Below, in pieces: positions 21,032 to 29,920 of a stretch of 64,000 bases of DNA. The DNA is from Alphaproteobacteria bacterium (GTDB lineage: Bacteria; Pseudomonadota; Alphaproteobacteria; Micropepsales; Micropepsaceae). Numbering within the stretch: the stretch's first letter is position 1; each line of letters opens with the position of its first letter. The notes beneath the pieces are model-generated. The model was not told the origin of the DNA, ran no database searches, and saw only the letters and a program-made list of their open reading frames with translations. The DNA is taken from NCBI GenBank assembly GCA_947462105.1, contig CANHNJ010000008.1:1-64000 (forward strand). The letters are read 5' to 3'. The translations under genes and the position numbers were made by a program.

Positions 21032-21934
21032 TTACATCATTCCGGAGAGGCCGCCGATGGCGCCATAGAGTGCGATCAGCGCGGCCTGCGGCGCATGGTC
21101 GGTGCGATGCACGGTGCTGCTCCAGCCCAGCCGCGACGCGACGGCGGCGATCACTTCGCCATGGGCGGTGAACTTGGCGCGATAGGCCGATTGCAGTCGC
21201 TCGACGCGGCCAAAGACTTCGCTTTCGCTGCGGCCGCTTTCGAAGCGCGTGCGTCCGGCATAGGGAAATTCTTCTTCCGCCGGATCGATGATGCGCACCA
21301 GATGGCCTGCGATGCCCGCCCTGGAGATGCGCCGCATCGCGTCCTCGGTTTCCGGATCGAGAAAGTCGCCAAACCAGACCAGTTGCGCGCCGCGCAGCAC
21401 CGGCGCGGGCGGCGGAATGCCGTCAGCTCCGCGCGGATGCATCAGCGCGCGGGCGATGCGGCTGAGTGATGCCTTGGACGCCGCCGCCGGATCGCCGCCT
21501 GCCCAGTAGCCGACACGCTCGCCGCCGCGCATCAGCAGCGAAGCCAGTGCCAGCAGCAGCAGGTCGGCACGAGCCTTCTTGGTGACGCCATCCTTCGACG
21601 ACGCGAAATCCATGTTGGCGCCGCCGTCGCGCCACAGCCAGACGGTCTGCGCCGCTTCCCATTCACGCTCGCGGACATATAGGTGCTGCGACTTGGCAGA
21701 TTGCCGCCAGTCGATGGCGGTCACCGCGTCCTGGGCGCGGTAACGGCGGAATTGCCAGAAGCTTTCGCCGGTGCCGGTGCGGCGGCGGCCATGTACGCCC
21801 AGGCTGACCGAAGCCGCGAGGTGATCCGCCGCCACCAGCAGCGGCGGCAGGCTGGCGCTCAGGCCCTCGGCTTCGTGCTGAAGCACCGAACTCAAAGCAG
21901 GTCTCTCACAAAAGACCTCGGCAAAGCCTTTCAA
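21032..21934 (-). CDS. DUF58 domain protein
   Basis: A 300-residue protein with the DUF58 core: GVHGRRRTGTGESFWQFRRY, then DAVTAIDWRQSAKSQHLYVRE, the usual arginine-rich signature, followed by a VWA-like half. DUF58 proteins are near-constant partners of MoxR ATPases. ATG 21934 overlaps moxR by 29 bases; a GTG at 21886 after the moxR stop is an alternative start. Function is unknown beyond this association. Confidence 0.85.
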   Translation of the reverse strand: MKGFAEVFCERPALSSVLQHEAEGLSASLPPLLVAADHLAASVSLGVHGRRRTGTGESFWQFRRYRAQDAVTAIDWRQSAKSQHLYVREREWEAAQTVWLWRDGGANMDFASSKDGVTKKARADLLLLALASLLMRGGERVGYWAGGDPAAASKASLSRIARALMHPRGADGIPPPAPVLRGAQLVWFGDFLDPETEDAMRRISRAGIAGHLVRIIDPAEEEFPYAGRTRFESGRSESEVFGRVERLQSAYRAKFTAHGEVIAAVASRLGWSSTVHRTDHAPQAALIALYGAIGGLSGMM

Positions 21935-22928
21935 TGACGCTTGCCGTGGTCAGGCCTTCGGCGCGGGCGGTGAAGGAAAGCGCCATGCGGTGGCGCAGCA
22001 CCGGCGCGGCCAGGGCCACGACATCGTCGGTGGAGGGCGCGAAACGTCCGTCCAGCAGGGCGCGGGCGCGCACCGCCAGCATCAGCGCCTGGCTGGCGCG
22101 GGGGCCAGGACCCCAGGAAATCGCCCCCTCTTCAATAATAGAGCCATCGACGCCACCTTCGCCGCCGGGGCGCGCGGCGCGCACCAGTTTGAGGATGGAG
22201 TCCATCACCTGCACGCCCACCGGGATGCGGCGAACCAGGCCTTGCGCCTCCACCAGCGCTTCGAGACCGCAGACGCGCGCGGCACGGATTTCTTCGCCCA
22301 TGGTGGTGGCCAGCAGCATGCGCCGCTCGGCGTCCAGGTCGGGATAGCCGACATCGATCTGCAGCAGGAAGCGGTCGAGCTGGGCTTCGGGCAGGGGGTA
22401 GGTGCCTTCCTGCTCCAGCGGATTCTGCGTCGCCAGCACATGGAAGGGGTGCGGCAGGTCGTGTCGCTCGCCCGCCACCGTCACATGCTTTTCCTGCATC
22501 GCCTGCAGCAGCGCCGACTGGGTGCGCGGCGAGGCGCGGTTGATCTCGTCCGCCATCAGAAGCTCTGTGAAGACCGGGCCGCGAATGAAGCGGAAGGCGC
22601 GCGCACCGGAGGCGCTTTCCTCCATCACTTCCGAACCGGTGATGTCGGTGGGCATCAGGTCGGGGGTGAACTGGACGCGGCTGGTGTCCAGCCCCAGCAC
22701 GGTGCCCAGGCTTTCCACCAGCTTGGTCTTGGCCAAACCCGGCACGCCGATCAGCAGGCCGTGGCCGCCAGCCAGCAGCGTAATAAGAGTCTGCTCGATC
22801 ACATCGTCCTGGCCGAAGATCACCGCGCCGAGTCCGGCCTTGACCCTGGCGAAGGTCTCGGCGGCCTCGGACAGGCGGTCGGCGGCATCCTTGCCGCCCG
22901 TCAGGTTCAGGATGTCGGCGTCGCTCAT
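21906..22928 (-). CDS. MoxR-family AAA+ ATPase
   Basis: A 340-residue AAA+ chaperone-like ATPase. It has Walker A in LLIGVPGLAKTKLVESLG, Walker B in ELLMADEINRASPRTQSALL, the MQEKHVTVAGERHDLP pre-sensor region and sensor 1 in FHVLATQNPLEQEGTYPLPE. ATG 22928 (MSDADILNLTGG) was chosen because the open frame upstream lacks similarity. It leads the four-gene operon and is divergent from the Nudix gene. MoxR proteins help mature partner proteins that carry VWA domains, which fits the next genes. Confidence 0.92.
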   Translation of the reverse strand: MSDADILNLTGGKDAADRLSEAAETFARVKAGLGAVIFGQDDVIEQTLITLLAGGHGLLIGVPGLAKTKLVESLGTVLGLDTSRVQFTPDLMPTDITGSEVMEESASGARAFRFIRGPVFTELLMADEINRASPRTQSALLQAMQEKHVTVAGERHDLPHPFHVLATQNPLEQEGTYPLPEAQLDRFLLQIDVGYPDLDAERRMLLATTMGEEIRAARVCGLEALVEAQGLVRRIPVGVQVMDSILKLVRAARPGGEGGVDGSIIEEGAISWGPGPRASQALMLAVRARALLDGRFAPSTDDVVALAAPVLRHRMALSFTARAEGLTTASVIERLCRGLL

Positions 22929-23062
22929 GGGGCCTTCTGGGGTGCTTGGCTTGCAGGAATTGGCGGTCATGTTGCACCGTGGCTGGAAGGGGGCGCAACC
23001 CCGGCCCAATGCTGGCCAACCACTTGCAAAAGCGTAAGGAGAGCGCCGAAAAAGGCGTGAAT

Positions 23063-23722
23063 ATGGCCGCTTCCTCGTCTTCGCTCCCACCGTCCGGGTT
23101 CCGCCTCGAAACGCTCGCGGTCCTGTTTGCCGCGCGCCTGCCGCAAACCCCGCCGCAAGGCGAAGGCCATGACGATTATCACCTCGACATGGCGGTGACC
23201 TTGCCGCTGGGCGGCACACCGGCGGCGGTGCTGATTCCCGTCATTGCCCGTGCCGAGCCAGTACTGCTTTTCACCCGGCGGACCGAAAGGCTGGCGGCCC
23301 ATGCCGGGCAGGTGAGTTTTCCCGGCGGCCGGGTGGAGGCACGGGATGCCTCACCGCTGGAAACCGCCTTGCGCGAAACGGCGGAAGAAACCGGCATCGC
23401 GCCTGCGCAAGTGCGGGTGGCGTGCTACCTGCCGCGCTATCGCACCGGCACCGGCTTCGAGATCCAGCCGGTGGTCGGCGTGCTGCCGCCAGGCCTGACG
23501 TTGGCGCCCGATCCCGCCGAGGTGGCGGAAATCTTCGAGGCGCCGCTGGCCTTCTTCCGCGATCCCACCAACCGCCGCCGCCAGACCCGGGAATGGAACG
23601 GGCAGCAGCGCAGCTTCTATAGCTTCACGCATGGCGGGCATGAGATCTGGGGCGCCACGGCCGCCCTGATCGTGGCGCTGGTGGCGCGGATTGATGGTAT
23701 GGATTGGCGCGATGCGCATTGA
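23063..23722 (+). CDS. Nudix hydrolase, probable coenzyme A pyrophosphatase
   Basis: A 219-residue Nudix protein. The box runs from GGRVEARD through ETALRETAEETGI and fits GX5EX7REUXEEXGU. The PVLLFTRRTERLAAHAGQVS segment before it is typical of the CoA-pyrophosphatase subgroup (LLTxRSxxLRxHxGQ), which cleaves CoA to phosphopantetheine and 3',5'-ADP. The ATG at 23063 was chosen; a GTG six bases upstream is possible. It overlaps the CCA enzyme start by 11 bases, so it heads a three-gene operon. Confidence 0.85.
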   Translation: MAASSSSLPPSGFRLETLAVLFAARLPQTPPQGEGHDDYHLDMAVTLPLGGTPAAVLIPVIARAEPVLLFTRRTERLAAHAGQVSFPGGRVEARDASPLETALRETAEETGIAPAQVRVACYLPRYRTGTGFEIQPVVGVLPPGLTLAPDPAEVAEIFEAPLAFFRDPTNRRRQTREWNGQQRSFYSFTHGGHEIWGATAALIVALVARIDGMDWRDAH

Positions 23723-24932
23723 TCCTGCCCAGCACATTTGGATGACCGCGCCGGAAACGGTGGCGGTGATGACGGCATTGGTGGAAGCGCGCTTTGTCGG
23801 CGGCGCTGTCAGGAACGCAATCCTGGGCACGCCGGTCGCTGACATCGACATCGCCGTGCCGATGCCGCCATCCGAAGCGGTGACGCGGCTTTCGGCGGCA
23901 GGGATCAAGACCATTCCCACCGGCATCGAACATGGCACCGTCACTGCGGTGGTAGGTCGGCATGTGTTCGAAGTGACCAGCCTGCGCTGCGATGTCGAGA
24001 CCGATGGCCGCCATGCCGTGATCGCCTTCACCGACGACTGGGCCGAGGACGCTGCCCGGCGCGATTTCACCATCAACGCGCTCTATGCCACCGCCGATGG
24101 CAAGATTTTCGATTATGCCACCGGCGTGGAAGACCTGATTGCGGGTCGCGTGCGCTTCATGGGCGATCCGGCCACCCGCATCGCCGAGGATTATCTGCGC
24201 GTGCTGCGCCTGTTCCGCTTCCACGTCTGGTACGGCAAGGGCGAGATGGACGAAGCAGCGTTGCGCGCGGCGGCTGCAGCGAAGGACAAGCTGGCCACCC
24301 TGTCGGCGGAGCGGGTGGCCAAGGAGTTGCTGCGCCTGCTGGAAGCCTGGCGGCCCGTGCCGGTGCTGCGGGTGATGGCGGCGACGGGCGTGCTGTCTGC
24401 CGTGCTGCCCGGCGCCCATGAATTGTCGCGGCTGGAACGGCTCTGCGAGCTGGATGCCGAGAACATGCTGACGCCGGACCCGGTCCTGCGGCTAGCGGCG
24501 CTGTTGCAGACGGAGGAAGCGGCCAGCGTGGCGGCGTTGCTGAAACTTTCCAATGTCGATCGTGCGCGGCTGACGGGCACGCTGGCGGGCGGCGAGAAAA
24601 TCTTCTCGCACCTCAAGGCGCCGGAGGTGCGGCGGCTGCTCTACCGGCTGGGCGTGCCGGTCTTCAGGGATCGCGTGCGGCTGGCCTGGGCGGCGGCGCC
24701 GAAATCGCAGCCTGCGCTGGGCTGGCGCATGCTGCTGGCGATGGCCGATGCCTATGAAAAGCCGCGTTTTGTGCTGACCGGGCGCGATGTCATGGACGCG
24801 GGCGTGCCCGAGGGCGCAGCCGTCGGCCAGGTGTTGGCCGCACTGGAAGCCGGGTGGGCGGAAGAGGATTTCGCCACCCCGGAAGAAACGCTACGGGCGC
24901 GGCTGGCGGTGCTGGCGGCGGAGAAGCATTAA
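23712..24932 (+). CDS. CCA-adding tRNA nucleotidyltransferase / poly(A) polymerase family
   Basis: A 406-residue class II nucleotidyltransferase that repairs or adds tRNA 3'-CCA. The head has FVGGAVRNAILGTPVADIDI (GG and DxD motifs), the RRDFTINALY motif and GDPATRIAEDYLRVLRLFRF, all signatures of the family. The tRNA at 15169 encodes its own CCA, so here the enzyme mainly repairs. It starts within the Nudix gene and its stop overlaps the next start by one base (TAATG). CCA-adding and poly(A) activity cannot be separated by eye. Confidence 0.9.
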   Translation: MRIDPAQHIWMTAPETVAVMTALVEARFVGGAVRNAILGTPVADIDIAVPMPPSEAVTRLSAAGIKTIPTGIEHGTVTAVVGRHVFEVTSLRCDVETDGRHAVIAFTDDWAEDAARRDFTINALYATADGKIFDYATGVEDLIAGRVRFMGDPATRIAEDYLRVLRLFRFHVWYGKGEMDEAALRAAAAAKDKLATLSAERVAKELLRLLEAWRPVPVLRVMAATGVLSAVLPGAHELSRLERLCELDAENMLTPDPVLRLAALLQTEEAASVAALLKLSNVDRARLTGTLAGGEKIFSHLKAPEVRRLLYRLGVPVFRDRVRLAWAAAPKSQPALGWRMLLAMADAYEKPRFVLTGRDVMDAGVPEGAAVGQVLAALEAGWAEEDFATPEETLRARLAVLAAEKH

Positions 24933-25768
24933 TGCTGACGCTGGTGGAATCCTTCTCGCTGGCGGGCGATCCGGACAAGCCGAATGAAGACGCCTTTGGC
25001 GGCAGCGACCATGCCGCCCTGGTGCTGGACGGGGCGACGATGCTGGGCGACGGCTTGATGCCGGGTCCGTCTGACGCTGCCTGGATCGCGCAGTTTGGTG
25101 CACGGCGGCTGATCGCGCACTTGAAAGAGGAAGAACCGAAAAAAGCGCTCAAGCTGGCGCTGGGCGACGCAGAGAAATCCTTCCAAGCCTTGCGCCGTGC
25201 CGAGCCGGTAGAACAATGGCAGGTGCCATGTGCCTCGATGATGCTGGTGGCTGCGCATGAGAAGGGGTTGGAATTCTTATACCTCGGAGACTGTGGGGTA
25301 CTGGTCGAGCAGCCCGAAGGCGTGATGGTCATCGGCGAGACGTTGGAAAAGCGTGCAGATGAGGCATGGCGCGCAGCGCTGCTGGCGAAGGAAAAGAACC
25401 TCGCGCCCGCTTCCGGCCTACGGCAGCCGGAATTTCTGCGGCATCTGCGGGTGGCGCGCAATCGCGTCAACAGCGGCACCTACTGGCTCTTCTCGCCCGA
25501 CAAGCGCGCCGCAAGCCACGCCAAGCGCCGCATCATGATGGTGGAAAAGGGCGCGCACCTGCTGCTGGCAAGCGATGGTTTCCTAGCGCTGGCGTCCGAC
25601 TATGGCGCGTATGATGCGCCGGGCCTGTTTCGTGCGGCGAAAACAAAAGGCCTGAAGGCGCTGGGCGACGAACTGCGCGCCATCGAGGATGCCGACGCCC
25701 TGGGCGAGAAGTTCGCGCGGTTCAAGAAGTCGGATGATGCGACCGCGCTTTTGCTCGCGGTCACCTGA
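24932..25768 (+). CDS. PP2C-like serine/threonine protein phosphatase
   Basis: A 278-residue product with scattered PP2C metal-ligand motifs: KPNEDAFGG near the N-terminus, ALVLDGATMLG, EFLYLGDCGVLV, LLLASDGFLAL and SDDATALLLAVT at the end. It lacks the classic RxxNED order in full, so it is a divergent PP2C. Targets are unknown. It is the last gene of the Nudix-CCA operon, starting inside the CCA enzyme stop, and it ends one base before the terC stop on the other strand. Confidence 0.75.
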   Translation: MLTLVESFSLAGDPDKPNEDAFGGSDHAALVLDGATMLGDGLMPGPSDAAWIAQFGARRLIAHLKEEEPKKALKLALGDAEKSFQALRRAEPVEQWQVPCASMMLVAAHEKGLEFLYLGDCGVLVEQPEGVMVIGETLEKRADEAWRAALLAKEKNLAPASGLRQPEFLRHLRVARNRVNSGTYWLFSPDKRAASHAKRRIMMVEKGAHLLLASDGFLALASDYGAYDAPGLFRAAKTKGLKALGDELRAIEDADALGEKFARFKKSDDATALLLAVT

Positions 25769-26371
25769 CTATTGCATGGCGTGCAGGACTTCCTGCCCGC
25801 CTTCATAGATCATCTTGAGCGCGACATAGACCACGATCGCCAAGCCGATATAGGAAACCCAGCGATACTTCTCGAGCACCTTGGCGATGAAGGATGAAGC
25901 CGCGCCCATCAGGCCGATCGACAGCAGCAGGCCGATGACCAGCACGTCCCAATGCTCGCGCGCCGCGCCCGCCACCGCCAGCACATTGTCCAGCGACATG
26001 GACACGTCGGCGATCAATATCTGCAGGATCGCCTTGTTGACCGTTGCGCCGGCCTGAATTTCCGGTGCGATCTCGTTCTTGCCGTGATGGGCGAGGTCGC
26101 GCCACATGCGCCAGCACACCCACAGCAGCAGGATGCCGCCCGCCAGCAACAGGCCGATGATGGCCAGCAGCTGCACCGCGACCAGCGACAGGCCGATGCG
26201 CAGGACCACGGCGGCGATCAGACCCAGCAGGATGACCTTCTTGCGCATCTCGGCGGGGACGCGGGTCGCGGCCAGGCCGATCACCACGGCGTTGTCGCCC
26301 GCCAGCACCACGTCGATCATCAGGACCTGGCCCAGGGCGCCCAGCCAGCTCGGATTGAAGATGTCGAACAA
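25769..26371 (-). CDS. TerC-family integral membrane protein (YjbE type)
   Basis: A 200-residue membrane protein of about seven helices. Two inverted halves carry the acidic motifs MIDVVLAGDNAVVIGLAA and LIADVSMSLDNVLAVAGAA, the TerC family hallmark. Members such as the Mn2+ exporters of Bacillus and E. coli handle metal ions at the membrane; manganese or calcium is plausible here but not shown. It is convergent with the PP2C gene. No manganese riboswitch (yybP-ykoY type) is apparent in the very short space upstream. Confidence 0.85.
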   Translation of the reverse strand: MFDIFNPSWLGALGQVLMIDVVLAGDNAVVIGLAATRVPAEMRKKVILLGLIAAVVLRIGLSLVAVQLLAIIGLLLAGGILLLWVCWRMWRDLAHHGKNEIAPEIQAGATVNKAILQILIADVSMSLDNVLAVAGAAREHWDVLVIGLLLSIGLMGAASSFIAKVLEKYRWVSYIGLAIVVYVALKMIYEGGQEVLHAMQ

Positions 26372-26390
26372 GAAGATCTCCCGTGGTGAC

Positions 26391-26870
26391 TCAGCGCGGG
26401 CCGGTCTGCCGGAGCGCTTCGCCCAGCACCATTGCTGCGGCTTGCGTCACATTCAAGGCGCGCGCCCCCGGCTGCATCGGAATCACCAACCGGGCGTCGG
26501 CGGCGGCGTGGACGGCATCGGGCACCCCGGCGCTTTCCCGCCCCACCAGCAGGGTGTCACCGGCACGGAAGGTGAATTCCAGATAGGGCTGGGCTCCCTT
26601 GGTGGTCAGGAGAATCAGTCTTGAGGGATTTGGCCCGCTTTCGCGGGCCGGGCCTGGCTCCCGCTCGGCCTGGTACCGGTCCCAGCTGGAAAAGCGCCGC
26701 ATATTGGCCAGATCGAGGTAATCCATGCCTGCCCGGCGCATTCCCTTGTCGGTCAGAAGAAACCCACAGGGCTCGATAATATCGACGGGGACGCCCAGGC
26801 AGGCCCCCAGCCGCAGCAGGGAACCCGCATTCTGGGGAATATCGGGCTCAAACAGGGCCAGGCGCATCAA
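26391..26870 (-). CDS. trmL: tRNA (cytidine/uridine-34-2'-O)-methyltransferase TrmL
   Basis: A 159-residue minimal SPOUT methyltransferase that methylates the wobble base of tRNA-Leu isoacceptors. It starts MMRLALFEPDIPQNAGSLLR and has the SAM-knot motifs LLVGRESAGVPD, LVIPMQPGARALN and VTQAAAMVLGEAL. The second Met (26867) is an equally likely start. A nested palindrome and the petABC promoter lie upstream, divergent. Confidence 0.92.
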   Translation of the reverse strand: MMRLALFEPDIPQNAGSLLRLGACLGVPVDIIEPCGFLLTDKGMRRAGMDYLDLANMRRFSSWDRYQAEREPGPARESGPNPSRLILLTTKGAQPYLEFTFRAGDTLLVGRESAGVPDAVHAAADARLVIPMQPGARALNVTQAAAMVLGEALRQTGPR

Positions 26871-26891
26871 AACCCCTCATGATTTGCGGGA

Positions 26892-26942
26892 TTGCTGCAA
26901 GGCACGGGCAGAAAAGGCATTTTCTGCGTCATCGTGCCGCAA
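26892..26942. repeat. nested palindrome in the trmL-petA intergenic region
   Basis: TTGC...GCAA, GGCACG (26901-26906) with CGTGCC (26933-26938), and GCAGAAAA (26908-26915) with TTTTCTGC (26920-26927) nest around a short loop. It could be an operator or mRNA hairpin for the divergent petABC or trmL promoters. No T-run on either side. Confidence 0.55.
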
Positions 26943-27088
26943 GACCCCTGAAAACCGACTCTCTATTTTACCGGCCCAAGAAAGCAAGGTACCGGGGGGA
27001 AACGGGTCGGCGCGTCACCGCGTCATTACCGTTTTCACATCCCGGTGTGGCAATAGATTTCGCAAGTCAGTTCTGAAGGGTGATCCCA

Positions 27089-27658
27089 GTGGCAGGTACG
27101 ACAAGTGACGCGGCGACGCGACGCGACTTTATCTACGTGGCGTCTGGCGCGATGGGCGCTGTCGCGGCGGGTGCTGTCGCCTGGCCCTTGATCCAGCAGA
27201 TGAACCCCAGCGCTGCGGCGCTGGCGCTGGCCACCACCGAGACGGATATCGGCGCCATCCAGCCGGGCCAGCAGGTGATCATCAAGCATCGCGGACAGCC
27301 GCTGTTCGTGCGCCGCCGCACACCGGAAGAAATCAAGTCGGCCCAGGCCGTCGATGTCGCGGCGCTGCCCGATGGCTTGGCGCGCAATGCCGGCAAGGAT
27401 GCGGCGCTGCCCGCGTCCGACGCCAACCGCACCATCAAGGCTGAATGGCTGGTGGTGAGCGGCGTCTGCACCCATCTGGGTTGCACCCCCACCGTTTCCA
27501 CGCCGTCGGCGCCGGAAGGTGAATATGGCGGCTGGCTCTGCCACTGTCATGGCTCGGCCTATGATACGTCTGGCCGCATCCGCAAGGGACCGGCCCCGGA
27601 AAACCTGCACGTTCCGGTCTATTCGTTCATGTCCGATACACGCATCAAGGTCGGTTAA
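27089..27658 (+). CDS. petA: ubiquinol--cytochrome c reductase, Rieske iron-sulfur subunit
   Basis: Rieske subunit of complex III; it takes an electron from ubiquinol and passes it to cytochrome c1. 189 residues. A twin-arginine-like [12 protein letters not shown] start and one membrane anchor precede the cluster-binding loops CTHLGC (C127, H129, C132) and CHCHGS (C151, H154). GTG 27089 was preferred to GTG 27080 because GAAGGG lies 8 bases upstream of it. It is first in petABC; petB follows after 11 bases. Tat export is expected for the family. Confidence 0.95.
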   Translation: MAGTTSDAATRRDFIYVASGAMGAVAAGAVAWPLIQQMNPSAAALALATTETDIGAIQPGQQVIIKHRGQPLFVRRRTPEEIKSAQAVDVAALPDGLARNAGKDAALPASDANRTIKAEWLVVSGVCTHLGCTPTVSTPSAPEGEYGGWLCHCHGSAYDTSGRIRKGPAPENLHVPVYSFMSDTRIKVG

Positions 27659-27669
27659 GGAGCACACAT

Positions 27670-28923
27670 ATGTCCGGTCCTTCGACCTACAATCCCAAGT
27701 CCGGTATCGAGAAGTGGCTCGACCAGCGCCTGCCGCTGCCGCGCTTCATGCATGACACCATGCTCACCTTCCCGACGCCCAGGAACCTGAACTTCTGGTA
27801 CACCTTCGGCGGTATACTGACCTTCTGCCTTGGCGTGCAGATCATCACCGGCATCGTGCTGGCGATGCATTATGTCGCCAATGCCGGCCTCGCCTTCGAC
27901 TCGGTCGAGAAGATCATGCGCGACGTAAATTACGGTTGGCTGATCCGCTATGTGCACGCCAATGGCGCGTCGATGTTCTTCCTTGCCGTCTACATCCACA
28001 TGTTCCGCGGCATCTATTACGGCTCGTACAAGGCTCCGCGCGAGATCATCTGGATCCTGGGCGTGCTGATCTACCTGCTGATGACCGCCACGGCCTTCTT
28101 TGGTTACGTGCTGCCCTGGGGCCAGATGTCCTTCTGGGGCGCCACCGTCATCACCAATCTGTTCAGCGCCATTCCCGTGATCGGCCCGGGCATTGCCACC
28201 TGGCTGTGGGGCGACTTCGCCGTCGGCGACGCCACCCTGAACCGGTTCTTCTCGTTGCATTACCTGCTGCCCTTCATCATCGCGGGCGTGGTCGGTCTGC
28301 ACATCTGGGCGCTGCACGTGCCCGGCAACAACAACCCACTGGGCATCGACGTGAAGAGCCCGCAGGACACGGTGCCCTTCCATCCGTACTACACGGTGAA
28401 GGACGCATTTTTCCTGGTGCTGTTTATCATCGTCTTCGCCGGCTTCGTCTTCTTCGAGCCGGAGTTCTTCGGCAGCCCAGACAACAACATTCCGGCCAAC
28501 CCGCTGGTGACGCCGCCCGACATCGTGCCGGAATGGTACCTACTGCCCTTCTACGCGATGCTGCGTTCGGTGCCGGACAAGCTCCTGGGCGTGCTGGTGA
28601 TGGGTGCTGCGATCGTCTCACTGGCGGTGCTGCCCTGGACCGATACCAGCCGCGTGCGCTCCAACCGCTTCCGTCCGACCATGAAGTGGTTCTTCTGGTT
28701 CTTCGTGGTGGCCTGCGTGACGCTGGGCTATTGCGGCAGCCAGCCGGTCGACGCGACCATCGCTGGAATTCCGGCGGTCTGGATCGCCCGCCTGGCGTCG
28801 CTCTACTACTTCGCCTTCATCTACCCGATCATGTTCTTCGTCGGGCTGTTTGAAACGCCCAAGCCGCTTCCCGCGTCCATTGCCCAATCCGTGCTCGGCG
28901 ACAAGCCGGCCGCTGCCGAGTGA
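27670..28923 (+). CDS. petB: ubiquinol--cytochrome c reductase, cytochrome b
   Basis: A 417-residue, eight-helix core of the bc1 complex holding two b hemes and both quinone sites. Heme histidines sit in [10 protein letters not shown] and YVHANGAS (helix B), and in SLHYLLPFI and [10 protein letters not shown] (helix D). The Qo-site motif PEWY appears as [15 protein letters not shown]. The AGGAGCACACAT ribosome site is close upstream. Full length and undamaged. It is second in the petABC operon. Confidence 0.97.
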   Translation: MSGPSTYNPKSGIEKWLDQRLPLPRFMHDTMLTFPTPRNLNFWYTFGGILTFCLGVQIITGIVLAMHYVANAGLAFDSVEKIMRDVNYGWLIRYVHANGASMFFLAVYIHMFRGIYYGSYKAPREIIWILGVLIYLLMTATAFFGYVLPWGQMSFWGATVITNLFSAIPVIGPGIATWLWGDFAVGDATLNRFFSLHYLLPFIIAGVVGLHIWALHVPGNNNPLGIDVKSPQDTVPFHPYYTVKDAFFLVLFIIVFAGFVFFEPEFFGSPDNNIPANPLVTPPDIVPEWYLLPFYAMLRSVPDKLLGVLVMGAAIVSLAVLPWTDTSRVRSNRFRPTMKWFFWFFVVACVTLGYCGSQPVDATIAGIPAVWIARLASLYYFAFIYPIMFFVGLFETPKPLPASIAQSVLGDKPAAAE

Positions 28924-28931
28924 GACACACC

Positions 28932-29744
28932 ATGCGCCTTGCTCTTCGTATTACCCTGGCAGCCGGTCTGGCCGTTGGCCTTGTCGGTGCCGTCTCCGCG
29001 CAGGAAATCGACACCCACGCGCGGGCGCCCAAGCATGTCGAGTACGAGTTTGAGGGCCCGTTCGGAAAGTATGACCGTGCGGCGCTGCAGCGCGGCTACC
29101 AGGTCTACAAGGAAGTCTGCGCCGCCTGTCACAGCCTGAAGCAGATCGCCTTCCGCAACCTGATGGACCATGGCGGTCCGGAATTCTCAGAAGCCCAGGC
29201 CCGTGCGCTGGCGGCTGCCGCCAAGGTGCCGGCCGGCCCGAACGACAAGGGCGAGACCCACAATGACAGCGGCGAAGTGCTGACGCGCAGCGCCGTGCTG
29301 GCGGATTACTTCCCGGCCCCCTTCCCGAACGAAGAGGCCGCCCGCACCGCCAATGCCGGCGCGCTGCCGCCGGACCTGTCACTGATGGTCAAGGCCCGCC
29401 ATCACGGCGCCGCCTATGTCTATTCGCTGCTCACCAGCTATGGCGAGAAGCCGCCGGCCGGTTTCGCCGTGGCGAAGGGCAAGTACTACAACCCGTATTT
29501 CGCGGGCTGGAACATCGGCATGCCGCAGCCGGTCACCAACAATGGCGTCACCTATAGCGACGGCACCAAGGCCTCGATCGAACAACAGGCGCACGACGTC
29601 GTGACTTTCCTGGCCTGGGCAGCGGAGCCCAAGATGGAACAGCGCAAGCAGATGGGTTTTGCGGTGCTGATCTTCCTGCTGGCCTTTGCCAGCGTGCTGG
29701 GCCTAGCCTACAAGAAGGTCAAGGGCGAGTACGCGCTGAAATAA
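28932..29744 (+). CDS. petC: ubiquinol--cytochrome c reductase, cytochrome c1
   Basis: A 270-residue cytochrome c1 with a cleaved signal peptide (…GAVSAQ), heme c motif CAACH (C63, C66, H67), the methionine ligand region NIGMPQP and a C-terminal membrane anchor (FAVLIFLLAFASVLGLAY). ATG 28932 was chosen; a GTG at 28920 overlaps the petB stop. It accepts electrons from the Rieske protein and passes them to a soluble or membrane cytochrome c. It ends the operon before a strong terminator. Confidence 0.96.
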   Translation: MRLALRITLAAGLAVGLVGAVSAQEIDTHARAPKHVEYEFEGPFGKYDRAALQRGYQVYKEVCAACHSLKQIAFRNLMDHGGPEFSEAQARALAAAAKVPAGPNDKGETHNDSGEVLTRSAVLADYFPAPFPNEEAARTANAGALPPDLSLMVKARHHGAAYVYSLLTSYGEKPPAGFAVAKGKYYNPYFAGWNIGMPQPVTNNGVTYSDGTKASIEQQAHDVVTFLAWAAEPKMEQRKQMGFAVLIFLLAFASVLGLAYKKVKGEYALK

Positions 29745-29778
29745 AATGCCATCCCGCGCAGGCGGCGATGCAGTGATG

Positions 29779-29811
29779 CAAGGCGCGGATAACCTCCGCG
29801 CCTTGTTTTTT
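29779..29811 (+). terminator. intrinsic terminator of petABC
   Basis: CAAGGCGCGGA (29779-29789) pairs perfectly with TCCGCGCCTTG (29795-29805), loop TAACC, followed by six T's. It separates petABC from the MTA salvage operon. Confidence 0.95.
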
Positions 29812-29920
29812 GGACGCGCGGTCTGGCGCGAACCGCTTCTCACTTCGCGGGACCGACGCTCCTTGTTTGCTTTGGGGGGTGTGTTAAAACGCCCCGCAAC
29901 CTCCCAGCCCCTGAAGAATC

